From Gammaproteobacteria bacterium (lineage in GTDB: Bacteria; Pseudomonadota; Gammaproteobacteria; Pseudomonadales; JAUIET01): a DNA stretch of 64,000 nucleotides. Shown here in pieces: positions 47,527 to 56,326 of this stretch. The DNA lies in NCBI GenBank assembly GCA_030431775.1, contig JAUIHW010000003.1, positions 45,190 to 109,189 on the forward strand, written 5' to 3'. Numbering within the stretch: position 1 is the stretch's first letter; every line of letters begins with the position of its first letter. The position numbers were made by a program, and so were the translations under genes. The notes under the pieces are model-generated. The model was given only the letters and a program-made list of their open reading frames with translations. It had not been told where the DNA came from and did no database searches.

Positions 47527-48051
47527 CTACCGCTTCGACTTTTTGCGGCGGCCTCGGGTAGAGCGCGTTTTCTTGCCGACAGTTTTCGGCAAAGCAGCCA
47601 TCAGCTGTTTGTACAGCTTGGTGCCTTTACGGATTTTTTTGTGCTCCGCATAGGCCTCCACCGCTTTTTTCCAGGCCGCTTCCTTACCGTGGGCGTTAAC
47701 TGAATAGCTGGTGCAAACAATCTTGTTTTCCAACTCAGAGGCAATGCCAATCTGGAAAATAGGTGTTTTAGTGCCGCTTTTCTCAGTTTTAACGAGGTAG
47801 GAAATACCCTTTACACTGCCATCCGGGTGGAAGCAGAGTTCGGCCTTGCGGCGTTCCTTGGACTTGATCTGCTCCTGACGCAGCTCTTCATCACGAATTT
47901 GCGCTTCTTTTTCCACTTGCTTGGTCGCGCGTTGGCTCAGGCGCTTACCATTCTTCTTCAGCGAATAGTATTCCTGGTACAACTTACCGTTAACGGTGCG
48001 GCGAACGCGAAAGCCGTAGAACGCTTCGTTATCAATTAATTTAACACTCAA
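47527..48051 (-). CDS. Small basic protein of unknown function
   Basis: 174 residues, strongly basic, ending in a lysine/arginine tail (TRSTRGRRKKSKR). The TTG start at 48051 has GGAGA 8 nt upstream. Residues 10-35 (FYGFRVRRTVNGKLYQEYYS) and 85-150 (GKEAAWKKAVEAYAEHKK) look like a small beta-sheet-plus-helix DNA-binding unit of the AP2/integrase-arm kind, but I cannot confirm a family. No neighbour explains it. A partial dyad lies 30 bp upstream. Confidence 0.7.
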   Translation of the reverse strand: MSVKLIDNEAFYGFRVRRTVNGKLYQEYYSLKKNGKRLSQRATKQVEKEAQIRDEELRQEQIKSKERRKAELCFHPDGSVKGISYLVKTEKSGTKTPIFQIGIASELENKIVCTSYSVNAHGKEAAWKKAVEAYAEHKKIRKGTKLYKQLMAALPKTVGKKTRSTRGRRKKSKR

Positions 48052-48080
48052 GGTAATTCTCCGTCGGTTCTAAATTTGCC

Positions 48081-48109
48081 CGATCACTCCTTGTATCAAG
48101 AGTTGATCG
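48081..48109. promoter_or_regulatory. Imperfect dyad upstream of the basic protein gene
   Basis: Arms of 13 bases (beginning CGATCA and ending TGATCG) match at 10 of 13 positions around a 3-nt centre. It lies 30 bp before the TTG start and could be an operator or leader hairpin. The rest of the 259-bp gap to cysE shows nothing I can name. Confidence 0.3.
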
Positions 48110-48310
48110 ATTACTCCGTCTGGACGGGCTTCGCAATCCGCTTGTTAGCCAGCTCGTTTATTGTAACCCATGCGTCCAATGAGTAAGGCTGGTTAAATAT
48201 ACCCCAATGCAACCGAAAAACAACTCCCTTCGGTCCCCCGTTCTGCTCGTTTATCCAACAACAAAGTGAATAAAATACAGGGCCTGGCGGTTGTTTACAG
48301 CGCTGCCTTT

Positions 48311-49108
48311 CTAATCCAAGCCCTGGTCCATTTCTCGTGATGGCTCGGCCTCTATGGGCCGGCCGACCGCTTTCGCAGGCACACCTGCGACGGTTGTTCG
48401 AGGTGGCACATCCTGCAGCACCAGACTGCCGGCTGCGACCTTGGCGTTCTCACCCACATGCACCGGCCCAAGCAATGTGGCGCCGGCTGCTAACAGAACT
48501 CCATTGCCGATTTGCGGGTGTCGCAAATCTGAACCAGTACCGGTCCCCCCTAAGGTGACCTGATGCAAAATCGATACATTGTCACCAATACGGCTGGTTT
48601 CACCGGCTACCAGCCCGGTGGCATGATCTAACATAACACCCCGGCCAATGCCAACGGCGGGGTGGATATCTACCGCAAACACACTGGCAGCTCGGGTTTG
48701 CAAAAATAGCGCAAGCGTTTTTCTGCTTCTCTGCCATAAGTAATTGGCCGCCCGCTGAGTTTGTATGGCATGAAAACCCTTGAAGTACAGAAACGGCATC
48801 AGGTACTGATCACAGGCCGGGTCACGTTCCAGATAGGCTTGCATATCGCAGGCAGCTGCCACAAGATTGCCGGGGCTCGCCAGTAAAGACTCCTCGATAA
48901 CGTCACGAATGAGCATGGCCGGTACGTCATTACAGTCCAATTTTGCGGCTAACTGAAAGGCAAGCGCGCAGATGAAATTTTTGTGATTTAGTACCGTGGC
49001 ATGATAAAAACTGGCCAACACAGGCTCATTCTGGCTGGCCAATGCTGCTTCATCACAAATTTCCAGCCACAGTCGATCCAACAGCTCTTCATCAGTTTCT
49101 GCGCTCAT
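48311..49108 (-). CDS. cysE: Serine O-acetyltransferase
   Basis: 265 residues. An N-terminal helical domain is followed by the left-handed beta-helix with hexapeptide repeats (DIHPAVGIGRGVMLDHATG, ILHQVTLGGTG, HPQIGNGVLLAAGATLLGP). The catalytic histidines lie in LDHATG and ILHQ. It makes O-acetylserine for cysteine synthesis. The ATG overlaps the TGA of the preceding MFS-acyltransferase gene by one base (TGATG). The C-terminus is not the usual short CysE tail that binds CysK. Confidence 0.93.
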   Translation of the reverse strand: MSAETDEELLDRLWLEICDEAALASQNEPVLASFYHATVLNHKNFICALAFQLAAKLDCNDVPAMLIRDVIEESLLASPGNLVAAACDMQAYLERDPACDQYLMPFLYFKGFHAIQTQRAANYLWQRSRKTLALFLQTRAASVFAVDIHPAVGIGRGVMLDHATGLVAGETSRIGDNVSILHQVTLGGTGTGSDLRHPQIGNGVLLAAGATLLGPVHVGENAKVAAGSLVLQDVPPRTTVAGVPAKAVGRPIEAEPSREMDQGLD

Positions 49109-51015
49109 CAGCGACGCTCCCCGCGCAAGGAATGGACCTGTTCATACAGGCTGACCGCACTGACCTCGGCCGGATTCATGATGTTTCCGGCGACCAGTTT
49201 GACCCTGGACCAAAAGCGCTTTGGCCGGGTGCGCATGACTGGCCCGCCTCGATAGCTGAAAAAGCTACCCCACAGACCCTGCAGGGCCAATGGGATCACC
49301 GGCACCGGTGTACGAGCGAGAATTCGTTCAATACCGGTTTTGAATTCGTTCATTTCGCCGTCTCGGGTTAGCCTGCCTTCAGGAAACACACACAACAGAT
49401 CGCCATTGTCCAGCGCGTCGGCAATGGCGTCAAACGCACGCTGATTCGCTGCCGGATCCTCGCGGCGGGCAATTATAGGTATGGCCCCGCCAACACGAAA
49501 TATAAAGTGCAATACTGGTAGCTCATAGATGGGCTTGTGCACAATAAAACGGATCGGCCGCCGACACGCTCCCGCCAGAAGCAGAGCATCGACATAACTA
49601 ACATGATTGCAGACGATCACGGCGGCACCGTGTTCCGGAATAACCGTAAGGTTTTCCTGCTCCACGCGATACATGGTATGACTGAGCAGCCACACCAGAA
49701 AACGCATCGCAAATTCAGGAACTCGGGCAAATATATACACGGCAACCGCGATATTCATCAAGGCAACCACCAGAAACAATTGCGGGATGCTCAGCCCGCC
49801 AAATTCCAGTGCCACCATACTAAGAATCGCGGCAGCCACCATGAACAGCGAGTTAAGAATATTGCCCGCCGCAATGATTTGCGCGCGCTGGGCCTGCGGC
49901 GCGCGATGCTGCATCATCGCCATCAGCGGCACTATAAACAAGCCACCAAACAGGCCTATCAGGAACATGTCGAAGGACACCCGAAAACTGCCCGACAGCG
50001 TATAAAACTCGCTGATGCCTAGCAGCGCTCGATCCGACTGAAGCGGCAGCGCAAAAAAAGTATCAATCGAGGCCAGGCTTAGCCCGGCGGCCCCCAATGG
50101 CACCAGGCCCAGCTCTACTTTCTTGCCCGACAGACGCTCACACAGCAAAGTGCCCACGCCAATGCCCACCGAGAAAATGCATAAAGCCAAGGTGGTCACA
50201 TCGGCTGAGCCGTGCAAGTGATTCCGCGTGAAGTTCGGGATTTGAGCCAACCAAACGCTGCCGAAAAACCAGAACCAGGAAATACCAAGAATGCAGTGAA
50301 ATACCACATGGTCCAGGCGGGCGTAGGCCAATATTTTCAAAGTCTGTTGCCACACATTGGAGTTGATAGCCAAGCCTGGGCTGGGTGGCGGCGCGGGCGG
50401 TATGTAGCCACTGGTAAAACGGCCTAATAGGGCGATACCAATAACAGCGGCCGACATAAACAATTCCCGTTCAGGCATTGCCGTCAGAAAGTTTGCGGCG
50501 ACAAAACCCAGAATAATTGACACGAAAGTGCCCATTTCAACCATGGCATTTCCACCAACCAGCTCATCAGATCGCAAATGTTGCGGCAGCAGGGAATACT
50601 TGGCAGGGCTAAAAAAAGTTGATTGCATACCCATGAGGAACAACAACAGGTACAGGCCGGGCAGGCTTTCCATCCAGATGGCCAGCGCGCCCAGGCACAT
50701 AATGCCGAGCTCAGCGTTCTTGGTATAACGAACAATTGTTGCTTTGTCGTACTTGTCGGCCAATTGACCAGCCGTTGCGGAAAACAGGAAGTACGGCAGG
50801 ATAAACAGCATGGCCGCAAGATTGACCAGCAAATCAGTACTCAAACTGAGCTCGTCAACCAGGTAAAAGGCAATCAACAGGATCAGCGAGTTTTTGTACA
50901 CATTGTCGTTGAACGCCCCCAAAAACTGCGTAGCAAACAAGGGCAGAAACCGCCTGCTCGCCAGCAACTCAAACTGGTTGTTTCCGGGTGGCTGCCCGTT
51001 AAGTTCGTCGTTCAT
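49108..51015 (-). CDS. MFS transporter-acyltransferase fusion (LplT-PlsC type)
   Basis: 635 residues. The first part (about 20-400) is a 12-helix MFS transporter like the lysophospholipid flippase LplT (FLPLFATQFLGAFNDNVYKNSL). The second (about 420-630) is a PlsC acyltransferase with CNHVSYVDALLL and FPEGRLTRDGEMNEFKTG. Together they would flip lysophospholipids in and reacylate them. The acyl-ACP synthetase domain present in Aas and in longer fusions is missing. ATG 51015 overlaps the TGA of the M15 peptidase gene (ATGA); the frame's opening at 51123 lies inside that gene and is rejected. Confidence 0.88.
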   Translation of the reverse strand: MNDELNGQPPGNNQFELLASRRFLPLFATQFLGAFNDNVYKNSLILLIAFYLVDELSLSTDLLVNLAAMLFILPYFLFSATAGQLADKYDKATIVRYTKNAELGIMCLGALAIWMESLPGLYLLLFLMGMQSTFFSPAKYSLLPQHLRSDELVGGNAMVEMGTFVSIILGFVAANFLTAMPERELFMSAAVIGIALLGRFTSGYIPPAPPPSPGLAINSNVWQQTLKILAYARLDHVVFHCILGISWFWFFGSVWLAQIPNFTRNHLHGSADVTTLALCIFSVGIGVGTLLCERLSGKKVELGLVPLGAAGLSLASIDTFFALPLQSDRALLGISEFYTLSGSFRVSFDMFLIGLFGGLFIVPLMAMMQHRAPQAQRAQIIAAGNILNSLFMVAAAILSMVALEFGGLSIPQLFLVVALMNIAVAVYIFARVPEFAMRFLVWLLSHTMYRVEQENLTVIPEHGAAVIVCNHVSYVDALLLAGACRRPIRFIVHKPIYELPVLHFIFRVGGAIPIIARREDPAANQRAFDAIADALDNGDLLCVFPEGRLTRDGEMNEFKTGIERILARTPVPVIPLALQGLWGSFFSYRGGPVMRTRPKRFWSRVKLVAGNIMNPAEVSAVSLYEQVHSLRGERR

Positions 51016-51731
51016 GCAGTGGCACTGCCGCCTGGGGCAACTCGCACGAAGCGGTCGTAAAGTGGCCCAAGGCCGGCCATAACGGCGGCCCGCAATTGCA
51101 GCTGCGGGGTGGCTTCCAAACACTGGGCTACTTTGTCGATCGACCAGTATTCAAGCATGGGGTCGGCCAACGGTGCGTAGCTAAGGTGCCAGGGCTCCGG
51201 GGCGACACCGCCGTGATCCTCAGCGTACGGGCGGTAAAAGCCATGGGTTTCCTGGCACGCTTCACGCGCTGCAAACCAGTCTGCAAAGCGGGCAAACGGT
51301 CCACCCGGGGAGTATTCTTCCGGCACCAGTTGCAGCCGAAAAGCCGGCTCGACCGCCGCCTGGTCATACACGTCCAGATCGGTACCCCAGTGATGTCGCG
51401 ACGCTCCCGGCAGGGCTGACCAACGCATAATCGCATTGCAGAGTGCAGTGTCCGCCAGCGACGCCACGTCCAGTTCATGCCCATGGCTGTCCAGCACCGG
51501 GCGCTCGCCAGTGGCCTTGGCGTTCCAGATGGCCAGCTGGCGCTCGAACGAGCGAAACCCACTGGCAATACACAGGCGGATGCCCGCTTCTGCGGCATCA
51601 GCACTCAGGCGAGCAAACGCCTGCCAAACCGCTGATTGCAGGCCCACCGTCCGGGAATGACCAGAGTGATCAATAATTGAACGGTATTCGATGTGGGCGT
51701 CGCTCCGCCCGGCGCAAATATCTGAATCCAA
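51012..51731 (-). CDS. M15 family D-Ala-D-Ala carboxypeptidase-like protein
   Basis: 239 residues. The zinc site is complete: SGFRSFERQ, SRHHWGTDLDVYD (HxxxxxxD) and EPWHLSY. This is the VanY/DdpX-type peptidase fold that trims peptidoglycan peptides. No signal peptide is evident, so it may be cytoplasmic or the start may be upstream. First gene of a coupled set with the MFS-acyltransferase and cysE. Confidence 0.85.
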   Translation of the reverse strand: MDSDICAGRSDAHIEYRSIIDHSGHSRTVGLQSAVWQAFARLSADAAEAGIRLCIASGFRSFERQLAIWNAKATGERPVLDSHGHELDVASLADTALCNAIMRWSALPGASRHHWGTDLDVYDQAAVEPAFRLQLVPEEYSPGGPFARFADWFAAREACQETHGFYRPYAEDHGGVAPEPWHLSYAPLADPMLEYWSIDKVAQCLEATPQLQLRAAVMAGLGPLYDRFVRVAPGGSATA

Positions 51732-51804
51732 GTGCAGATTCCGGCTCGGCCCGTGGGTTTTTGGCTATGCTTAAAACATATAACTTATAACAGGATCATA
51801 CACC

Positions 51805-52155
51805 ATGTCGTCTGAGCCCAGTTACGAACTGTCTATCGACTTTACTGATGACCTTGCCTCCACCGAGGCCATTGAGTACCACAGCTACCCAGCGGGTGCC
51901 ACCATTATTGAGCAAGGCGATCGCTCCAACGACGTCTTCACACTGATTGAAGGCCGGGCTATCGCTATTCAGGATGGGCAAAAGGTAGGCGTTATTCAAC
52001 AGGGTGAATTCTTCGGCGCAATAGCCGCTTTTACCGGCAGCCGCCGCCGTGCCAGCGTGGTTGCCACGCGCGACTGCGTGGTCCGGGCAATTTCCCAGGA
52101 TACGTTTGTCAGCATGATCAAAACCCAACCCGAAATCGCTAGATCGATTAAATAA
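51805..52155 (+). CDS. Short cyclic-nucleotide-binding-fold protein
   Basis: 116 residues forming one cNMP-binding-like beta barrel (about 25-110). In the phosphate-binding cassette, GEFFGAIAAF (67-77) has alanine where cAMP-binding proteins have the ribose-contact glutamate, so it may not bind a cyclic nucleotide. No DNA-binding domain. It is followed 21 bp later by a second gene whose C-terminal half is clearly a paralogue of it. Three in-frame stops lie between them, so this is not one gene split by a single error. Confidence 0.75.
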   Translation: MSSEPSYELSIDFTDDLASTEAIEYHSYPAGATIIEQGDRSNDVFTLIEGRAIAIQDGQKVGVIQQGEFFGAIAAFTGSRRRASVVATRDCVVRAISQDTFVSMIKTQPEIARSIK

Positions 52156-52176
52156 ATCTGCTGATGGTGAGCAATC

Positions 52177-52965
52177 ATGTATGTCAGTGAGTTGAAAGAA
52201 TCCAGCAAGGTGCGGCAGCTGCCGCGCCTCGTTTCACAATTTCTGAAACAGGTACCAGCGGCGGGCGACCCTACCGAACTGCCTACCGACAGCAATGTAT
52301 TTGCTGAACTGCCGGAAGGTGCCTCTTTCGTTCTGCAATCCGGCAATATTGAAGTAGAGCTGGATGGCAAGAAAATCTATTTCTTTGAACCGGGCGATTT
52401 CGTATCCCGCCCACGCGGTAAAGGCGCAGCCGACATGCCGGTGTTCACGGCCACCCAGAATGTCACTTTGCAGGCCTATCGCTGGGAAGACATCAAGAAA
52501 CAATTGCAAAAGGACGCCAAAGCACTGGAAGCCTGGACCGAATACCAGGCTACTTTCAATGCCATTCTGGTGCAGGCGCTTAGCTATTACAGCTCGCACA
52601 GCCGCGACCCAAACAGCGATTACTTGAACTACTCACCGGGCGACGTCATCATCGAACAGGGCGAAATCTCTGACCAGGTTTTTACCCTGATTGAAGGCCA
52701 CGCTGAGGCTTACCAGGATGGCATAAAGGTGGGCGATATTTATGAGGACGAGATTTTTGGCGCCATGGCTGCTTTTACCAATGCAAAGCGGAACGCCACG
52801 GTTGTAGCGGCCGACTACAGCACCGTACGCGCCATCCGCCAGGAAGACTTCATTGAGCTGGTGCGTCTGCAGCCCGACATCTGCCGCACCCTGATTGAGA
52901 ACATGGCACGCCAGATCATGGACTTGAACGAAACCATTCTTTCGATGCAGGTGGGGAATTCCTAA
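52177..52965 (+). CDS. Two-domain cyclic-nucleotide-binding-fold protein
   Basis: 262 residues. A first, poorly conserved cupin-like domain (about 40-115, FELPEGASFVLQSG-like) is joined by a helical linker to a second cNMP-binding-type domain (about 145-240; IIEQGEISDQVFTLIEGHAEAYQDG). The cassette DEIFGAMAAF (about 191-200) again has alanine in place of the ribose-contact glutamate. A C-terminal helix (ARQIMDLNETILSMQ) could mediate dimerisation. No output domain is present. The partner and ligand are unknown. Confidence 0.75.
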   Translation: MYVSELKESSKVRQLPRLVSQFLKQVPAAGDPTELPTDSNVFAELPEGASFVLQSGNIEVELDGKKIYFFEPGDFVSRPRGKGAADMPVFTATQNVTLQAYRWEDIKKQLQKDAKALEAWTEYQATFNAILVQALSYYSSHSRDPNSDYLNYSPGDVIIEQGEISDQVFTLIEGHAEAYQDGIKVGDIYEDEIFGAMAAFTNAKRNATVVAADYSTVRAIRQEDFIELVRLQPDICRTLIENMARQIMDLNETILSMQVGNS

Positions 52966-53020
52966 AGCCCCTGCACTCTGCTATAGTTGCGCGCTCGCGC
53001 GAACCAGACCAGGCGTACGT

Positions 53021-53097
53021 CGGAGTGTAGCTCAGCTTGGTAGAGCACTGTCTTCGGGAGGCAGGGGTCGGAGGTTCAAATCCTCTCACTCCGACCA
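53021..53097 (+). tRNA. tRNA-Pro (anticodon CGG)
   Basis: A full cloverleaf of 77 nt including an encoded CCA end: acceptor CGGAGTG/CACTCCG, D arm GCTC...GAGC, anticodon stem CTGTC/GGCAG with loop TTCGGGA, and T arm GGAGG TTCAAAT CCTCT. The anticodon CGG reads CCG proline codons. The G-U pair in the anticodon stem is tolerated. It lies 55 bp after the CNB-fold gene. Confidence 0.95.
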
Positions 53098-53177
53098 ATC
53101 ACAAAATCCATGATGTGAGAGCCCTCGGTATTGACGTGGATTCCTCCAAACGAATCAAGCAGGGAGAGCGGCTTCAT
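53076..53177 (-). pseudogene. Possible truncated reading frame abutting the tRNA 3' end
   Basis: On the minus strand, ATG 53177 has GAGGA 6 nt upstream and opens a frame of 33 codons (MKPLSLLDSFGG...) that runs into the 3' end of the tRNA-Pro gene. Truncation at a tRNA 3' end is a common trace of island integration, but the fragment is short and unrecognised. The rest of the 205-bp gap before the cyclase gene shows nothing else. Confidence 0.25.
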
Positions 53178-53302
53178 GTCATTTCCTCTAATTGAATGTC
53201 TGCCCCGCAACAGTTCAGAAATCGTTGCTTTGTCTTCCAGTACTTCTAAAGTGTTGTATCCTATCAATTGCTTAAACTTCTCGGACCGACGAGGTACAAA
53301 TA

Positions 53303-54079
53303 ATGACGGTGAACGCAGCGCTCCTGAATGCAATCGCAAGCGGCGAACTAAAGGTTGTCGACTTAACCGAAACACTCTGCCCTGAATACCCCACAATCAG
53401 CCTGCCACCGGAGTTTGGCCAGGCATCACCGATGGTCATTAACGAGATCTCCCGCTACAACGAAAGCGGACCAATGTGGTACTGGAACAACTTTACGATC
53501 TCGGAACATACGGGCACGCACTTTGATGCCCCGGCCCACTGGATTTCCGGTAAAGATGTTGAAAATGGAACTGTCGATCTGGTGGCCCCAGAGCGATTCA
53601 TTGCCGGCGTGAATGTGGTTGACTGCAGTAAGGAAGCCGCGGCCGATCAGGATTTTATTCTGAGCAAACAATTCCTGCTGGACTGGGAAGCCGAGCACGG
53701 GCAGATCGAAGCGAATTCCTGGGTATTTATGCGCACCGACTGGCGTAAAATTGTGTCACCCGATAATTGGACCAATACCGATGCCGAAGGACAGGCACAT
53801 CACCCAGGCCCTGACGAAGAGTGCGTACTGTGGATGATAGAGGAACGCGATGTACTCGGCTTCGGTACCGAGTGTGTCGGCACCGACGCCGGCATCGGCT
53901 TTAGCTTTGACCCACCACTACCATGCCACTATCACATGCATGGCGCGGGTAAATACGGCCTTCAATGCATGACGAATCTCGACCAACTACCCGAAAAAGG
54001 GGCTGTTATTGTCGCTCCTCCACTGAAGATTCGCGACGGCTCCGGGAGCCCTTTACGAGTATTGGCCTTAGTGCCGTAG
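53303..54079 (+). CDS. Cyclase/kynurenine formamidase-family protein
   Basis: 258 residues with the family metal-binding motif HTGTHFDAPAHW (HxGTHxDxPxH). Members hydrolyse formyl-kynurenine or other amides, or cyclise polyketides. The closing segment (VIVAPPLKIRDGSGSPLRVLAL) is typical. No kynurenine-pathway gene is adjacent, so the substrate is open. GAGG precedes the ATG. Confidence 0.85.
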   Translation: MTVNAALLNAIASGELKVVDLTETLCPEYPTISLPPEFGQASPMVINEISRYNESGPMWYWNNFTISEHTGTHFDAPAHWISGKDVENGTVDLVAPERFIAGVNVVDCSKEAAADQDFILSKQFLLDWEAEHGQIEANSWVFMRTDWRKIVSPDNWTNTDAEGQAHHPGPDEECVLWMIEERDVLGFGTECVGTDAGIGFSFDPPLPCHYHMHGAGKYGLQCMTNLDQLPEKGAVIVAPPLKIRDGSGSPLRVLALVP

Positions 54080-54101
54080 CGCTCTGGGCAGCTTAGCCTA
54101 A

Positions 54102-54127
54102 CAGCCGTGGGGGCTTTGCGGCGGCTG
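54102..54127. terminator. Weak hairpin between convergent genes
   Basis: CAGCCG / CGGCTG pair around a 14-nt G-rich loop, midway between the cyclase stop codon and the serine hydrolase stop codon. There is no T run. Confidence 0.3.
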
Positions 54128-54141
54128 CCTGAACGCGGCTG

Positions 54142-55392
54142 CTACCTGAACTTGGTTTTCAGGGCTTCAAATATATCCTCGTAAACACTGTAACCGTCTA
54201 TTGTTTCGCCATCTGCATCGGGCCAACTGGACAGATAGACAATCACCATATTGTCTTTCGGCACCACTCGGATCATTTGCCCATGGATGCCCACGGCTTC
54301 AAAATCTTTATCGCCGTTTCCTACGCCCCACCAGAAACTTCGGTAGTACGGTTTCCAACCCTTGGGGTGTTCACCGTACGGCCAATTGTCATCCGCCGGG
54401 TGGTTCATGACGTCATCAAAATGTTCGGCGGGGAACAGCTGTGTTGCGCCAACTTTACCGCGATTCAGAGCCAGCACCCCAAAGCGCGTTAGATCCAGTA
54501 ATGTGGCGCTCATGCCACCGCTGGCCCAGCCGAATCCATCTTTATCAACCGTAATGTCAGCGGGATATTCAGCACCGATGGCCTGCCAAACATCTTCGCT
54601 TACAAGCTGCACAAAAGATTTTCCTGTTACGCGCTCTAATATCCATGCCAGTACATCTGTGCTGGCGGACTTGTAGTGAAATTCTCCGACAATATCTGCA
54701 TTCCGCTTGATGGTTGGCAAAAATTCATATGACGAGCGCATGCTGCCTTTGGCGCAGTCTTTTTCTTCGACCCAGCTTGACGCGCAGGCGTGTTGCCAAA
54801 CAGTACTGTTAAGGTCGTCATACACTTCTGAATAGTCTGCACCATCACGCATATCCCAGACAGCCCTCAGCGTGTCAGGTCCCCACCCGCTATTGGCAAG
54901 TTCAGGCAGGTATTCTGCGACGGTTTTATTCAAATCAATGAGGCCTTCGGCCGCGTATTTGGCTACCAGAACAGCCGTCACCGACTTGGTCATCGACATC
55001 ATAAGGTGAGGCCGTGAACGCTTTTGCTCTCCGTAGTAACCTTCAACGAGTAGCTCATCGTCCTTAAAGACCGCTATAGCATCGGTAAAGTACTTCCTGG
55101 CGAGATCATCCAGACTGGTTTTCGTGCCGCGGAAATCAATCACCACCTCCGCCGGGTGCTTTGGCCGGCCCGCCAACGGGATGACCCGCCGGGGCTTATT
55201 CTCAATCAGTGCCGTGGGGTAAATTTCTCGCATATGGCTAAACGCCCAGCGATTATTGGGGCCAAATTGTGCATTGGTTTTGTCTATGCCAACGGGGCGT
55301 GTTCCGGCACGACCCTGGTCAGCCGCCATGGCAGCGGTGCTAACGCTCGCAATGGCCACGATTAGCGCCAGTTGCCTCGTTATTCTTTTCAC
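54142..55392 (-). CDS. Serine hydrolase of the class C beta-lactamase fold
   Basis: 416 residues from GTG 55392, which gives a normal signal peptide (LALIVAIASVSTAAMAA) and has AAGG about 6 nt upstream; the frame opens earlier at 55497. The catalytic S-x-x-K is in MSMTKSVTAVL, the second-motif tyrosine in DGADYSEVYD, and the third motif is probably HGQM. Such enzymes are esterases, peptidases or beta-lactamases, here exported. The substrate is unknown. Confidence 0.85.
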   Translation of the reverse strand: MKRITRQLALIVAIASVSTAAMAADQGRAGTRPVGIDKTNAQFGPNNRWAFSHMREIYPTALIENKPRRVIPLAGRPKHPAEVVIDFRGTKTSLDDLARKYFTDAIAVFKDDELLVEGYYGEQKRSRPHLMMSMTKSVTAVLVAKYAAEGLIDLNKTVAEYLPELANSGWGPDTLRAVWDMRDGADYSEVYDDLNSTVWQHACASSWVEEKDCAKGSMRSSYEFLPTIKRNADIVGEFHYKSASTDVLAWILERVTGKSFVQLVSEDVWQAIGAEYPADITVDKDGFGWASGGMSATLLDLTRFGVLALNRGKVGATQLFPAEHFDDVMNHPADDNWPYGEHPKGWKPYYRSFWWGVGNGDKDFEAVGIHGQMIRVVPKDNMVIVYLSSWPDADGETIDGYSVYEDIFEALKTKFR

Positions 55393-55507
55393 CCAGACCT
55401 TTTTTTCAACCAAGTTTGTTCTATCCAATGAGCCTGTCATCATGATCTTAATACCTATGTATTGCAATTTGAAACGCAAAGAGCTTTCTGTAAACACTTC
55501 GCGGTTT

Positions 55508-56326
55508 TTAAGCCCCAGCAGTCACCGCTTCAAAGGTACTCGCAAGTGTTGCCAACGCATCGTCCAGAGGCTTCTGCTTCAATTCTGCATTAAACACCTC
55601 CGGGCCAATAATGGCCTCGCGGCAATGGTCTTGTAAGTAACGCCGTAAGCGTGGCCAGTCGTTACAGCCTTCACCGGGTAATACTCGCGACTGCATGGTT
55701 TCCTCCAGGATGGCCTGCTGCGCGCTGCGGTCGCTGGCATCGCTGAGCTGCACCACGTAAATCAGCTCGCCGGGAATTTGCTCCAGGGTCTTGAAGTCCT
55801 GGCCGGCTCTGGCGAAGTGCCAGGTGTCCAGTGTGTAGCCCAGGTTAGGGGCGCCGATTTGCCGGATGCAGTTGCGAGCAGTTTGCAAGTCAGCGATGGC
55901 CGTCCACGGCAGAAATTCCAGGGCAACCTTGATATTGGCCTCCCCGAGGATGCGACACTGCTCGGCCAGGCGCTGGTAGGCGGCCGCCTGGTCGGTGAAG
56001 GCTTTCTGCAGGCAGACCGCCATGACCACGTCTGAGCCCAGCACCGTGGCCAGCTCGCGAAATTCCTCGGCCTCTCGAATGTGCCCGTCGCCTCCTTCCG
56101 GCCATTGCAGCAATATTTCCAGCACGCTTACGCGCAGACCCAACTCGTTGAGATAGGCACGTAAGGCCTGCACACTGCCCTGCTCGGCAACCCCCTGGTC
56201 CAGGGCATTCCGCCACAATGACAGTTCATGAAAACCATGCTGATGCACCATTCTAACGGTCTCACTGAAGCTTTCAGTTTCCGGTAGCGCGGCATAGCAC
56301 AACATGTGCGCACGCGAGAAATTCAT
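55508..56326 (-). CDS. Sugar phosphate isomerase/epimerase (TIM barrel)
   Basis: 272 residues of the xylose-isomerase-like barrel. HGFHELSLWRN, KVALEFLPW, GYTLDTWHFARAG and VQLSDASDRS carry the expected metal-binding acidic and histidine residues. Its ATG at 56326 overlaps the TGA of the preceding SDR gene (ATGA), so the two act together, probably on a polyol or sugar acid. The substrate is not known. Confidence 0.8.
   Translation of the reverse strand: MNFSRAHMLCYAALPETESFSETVRMVHQHGFHELSLWRNALDQGVAEQGSVQALRAYLNELGLRVSVLEILLQWPEGGDGHIREAEEFRELATVLGSDVVMAVCLQKAFTDQAAAYQRLAEQCRILGEANIKVALEFLPWTAIADLQTARNCIRQIGAPNLGYTLDTWHFARAGQDFKTLEQIPGELIYVVQLSDASDRSAQQAILEETMQSRVLPGEGCNDWPRLRRYLQDHCREAIIGPEVFNAELKQKPLDDALATLASTFEAVTAGA

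Noticed and set aside
51805..52965. The two cyclic-nucleotide-fold frames as one gene broken by a frameshift.
   Set aside because: They are in the same frame but separated by three stop codons, each with its own start; tandem paralogues fit better.
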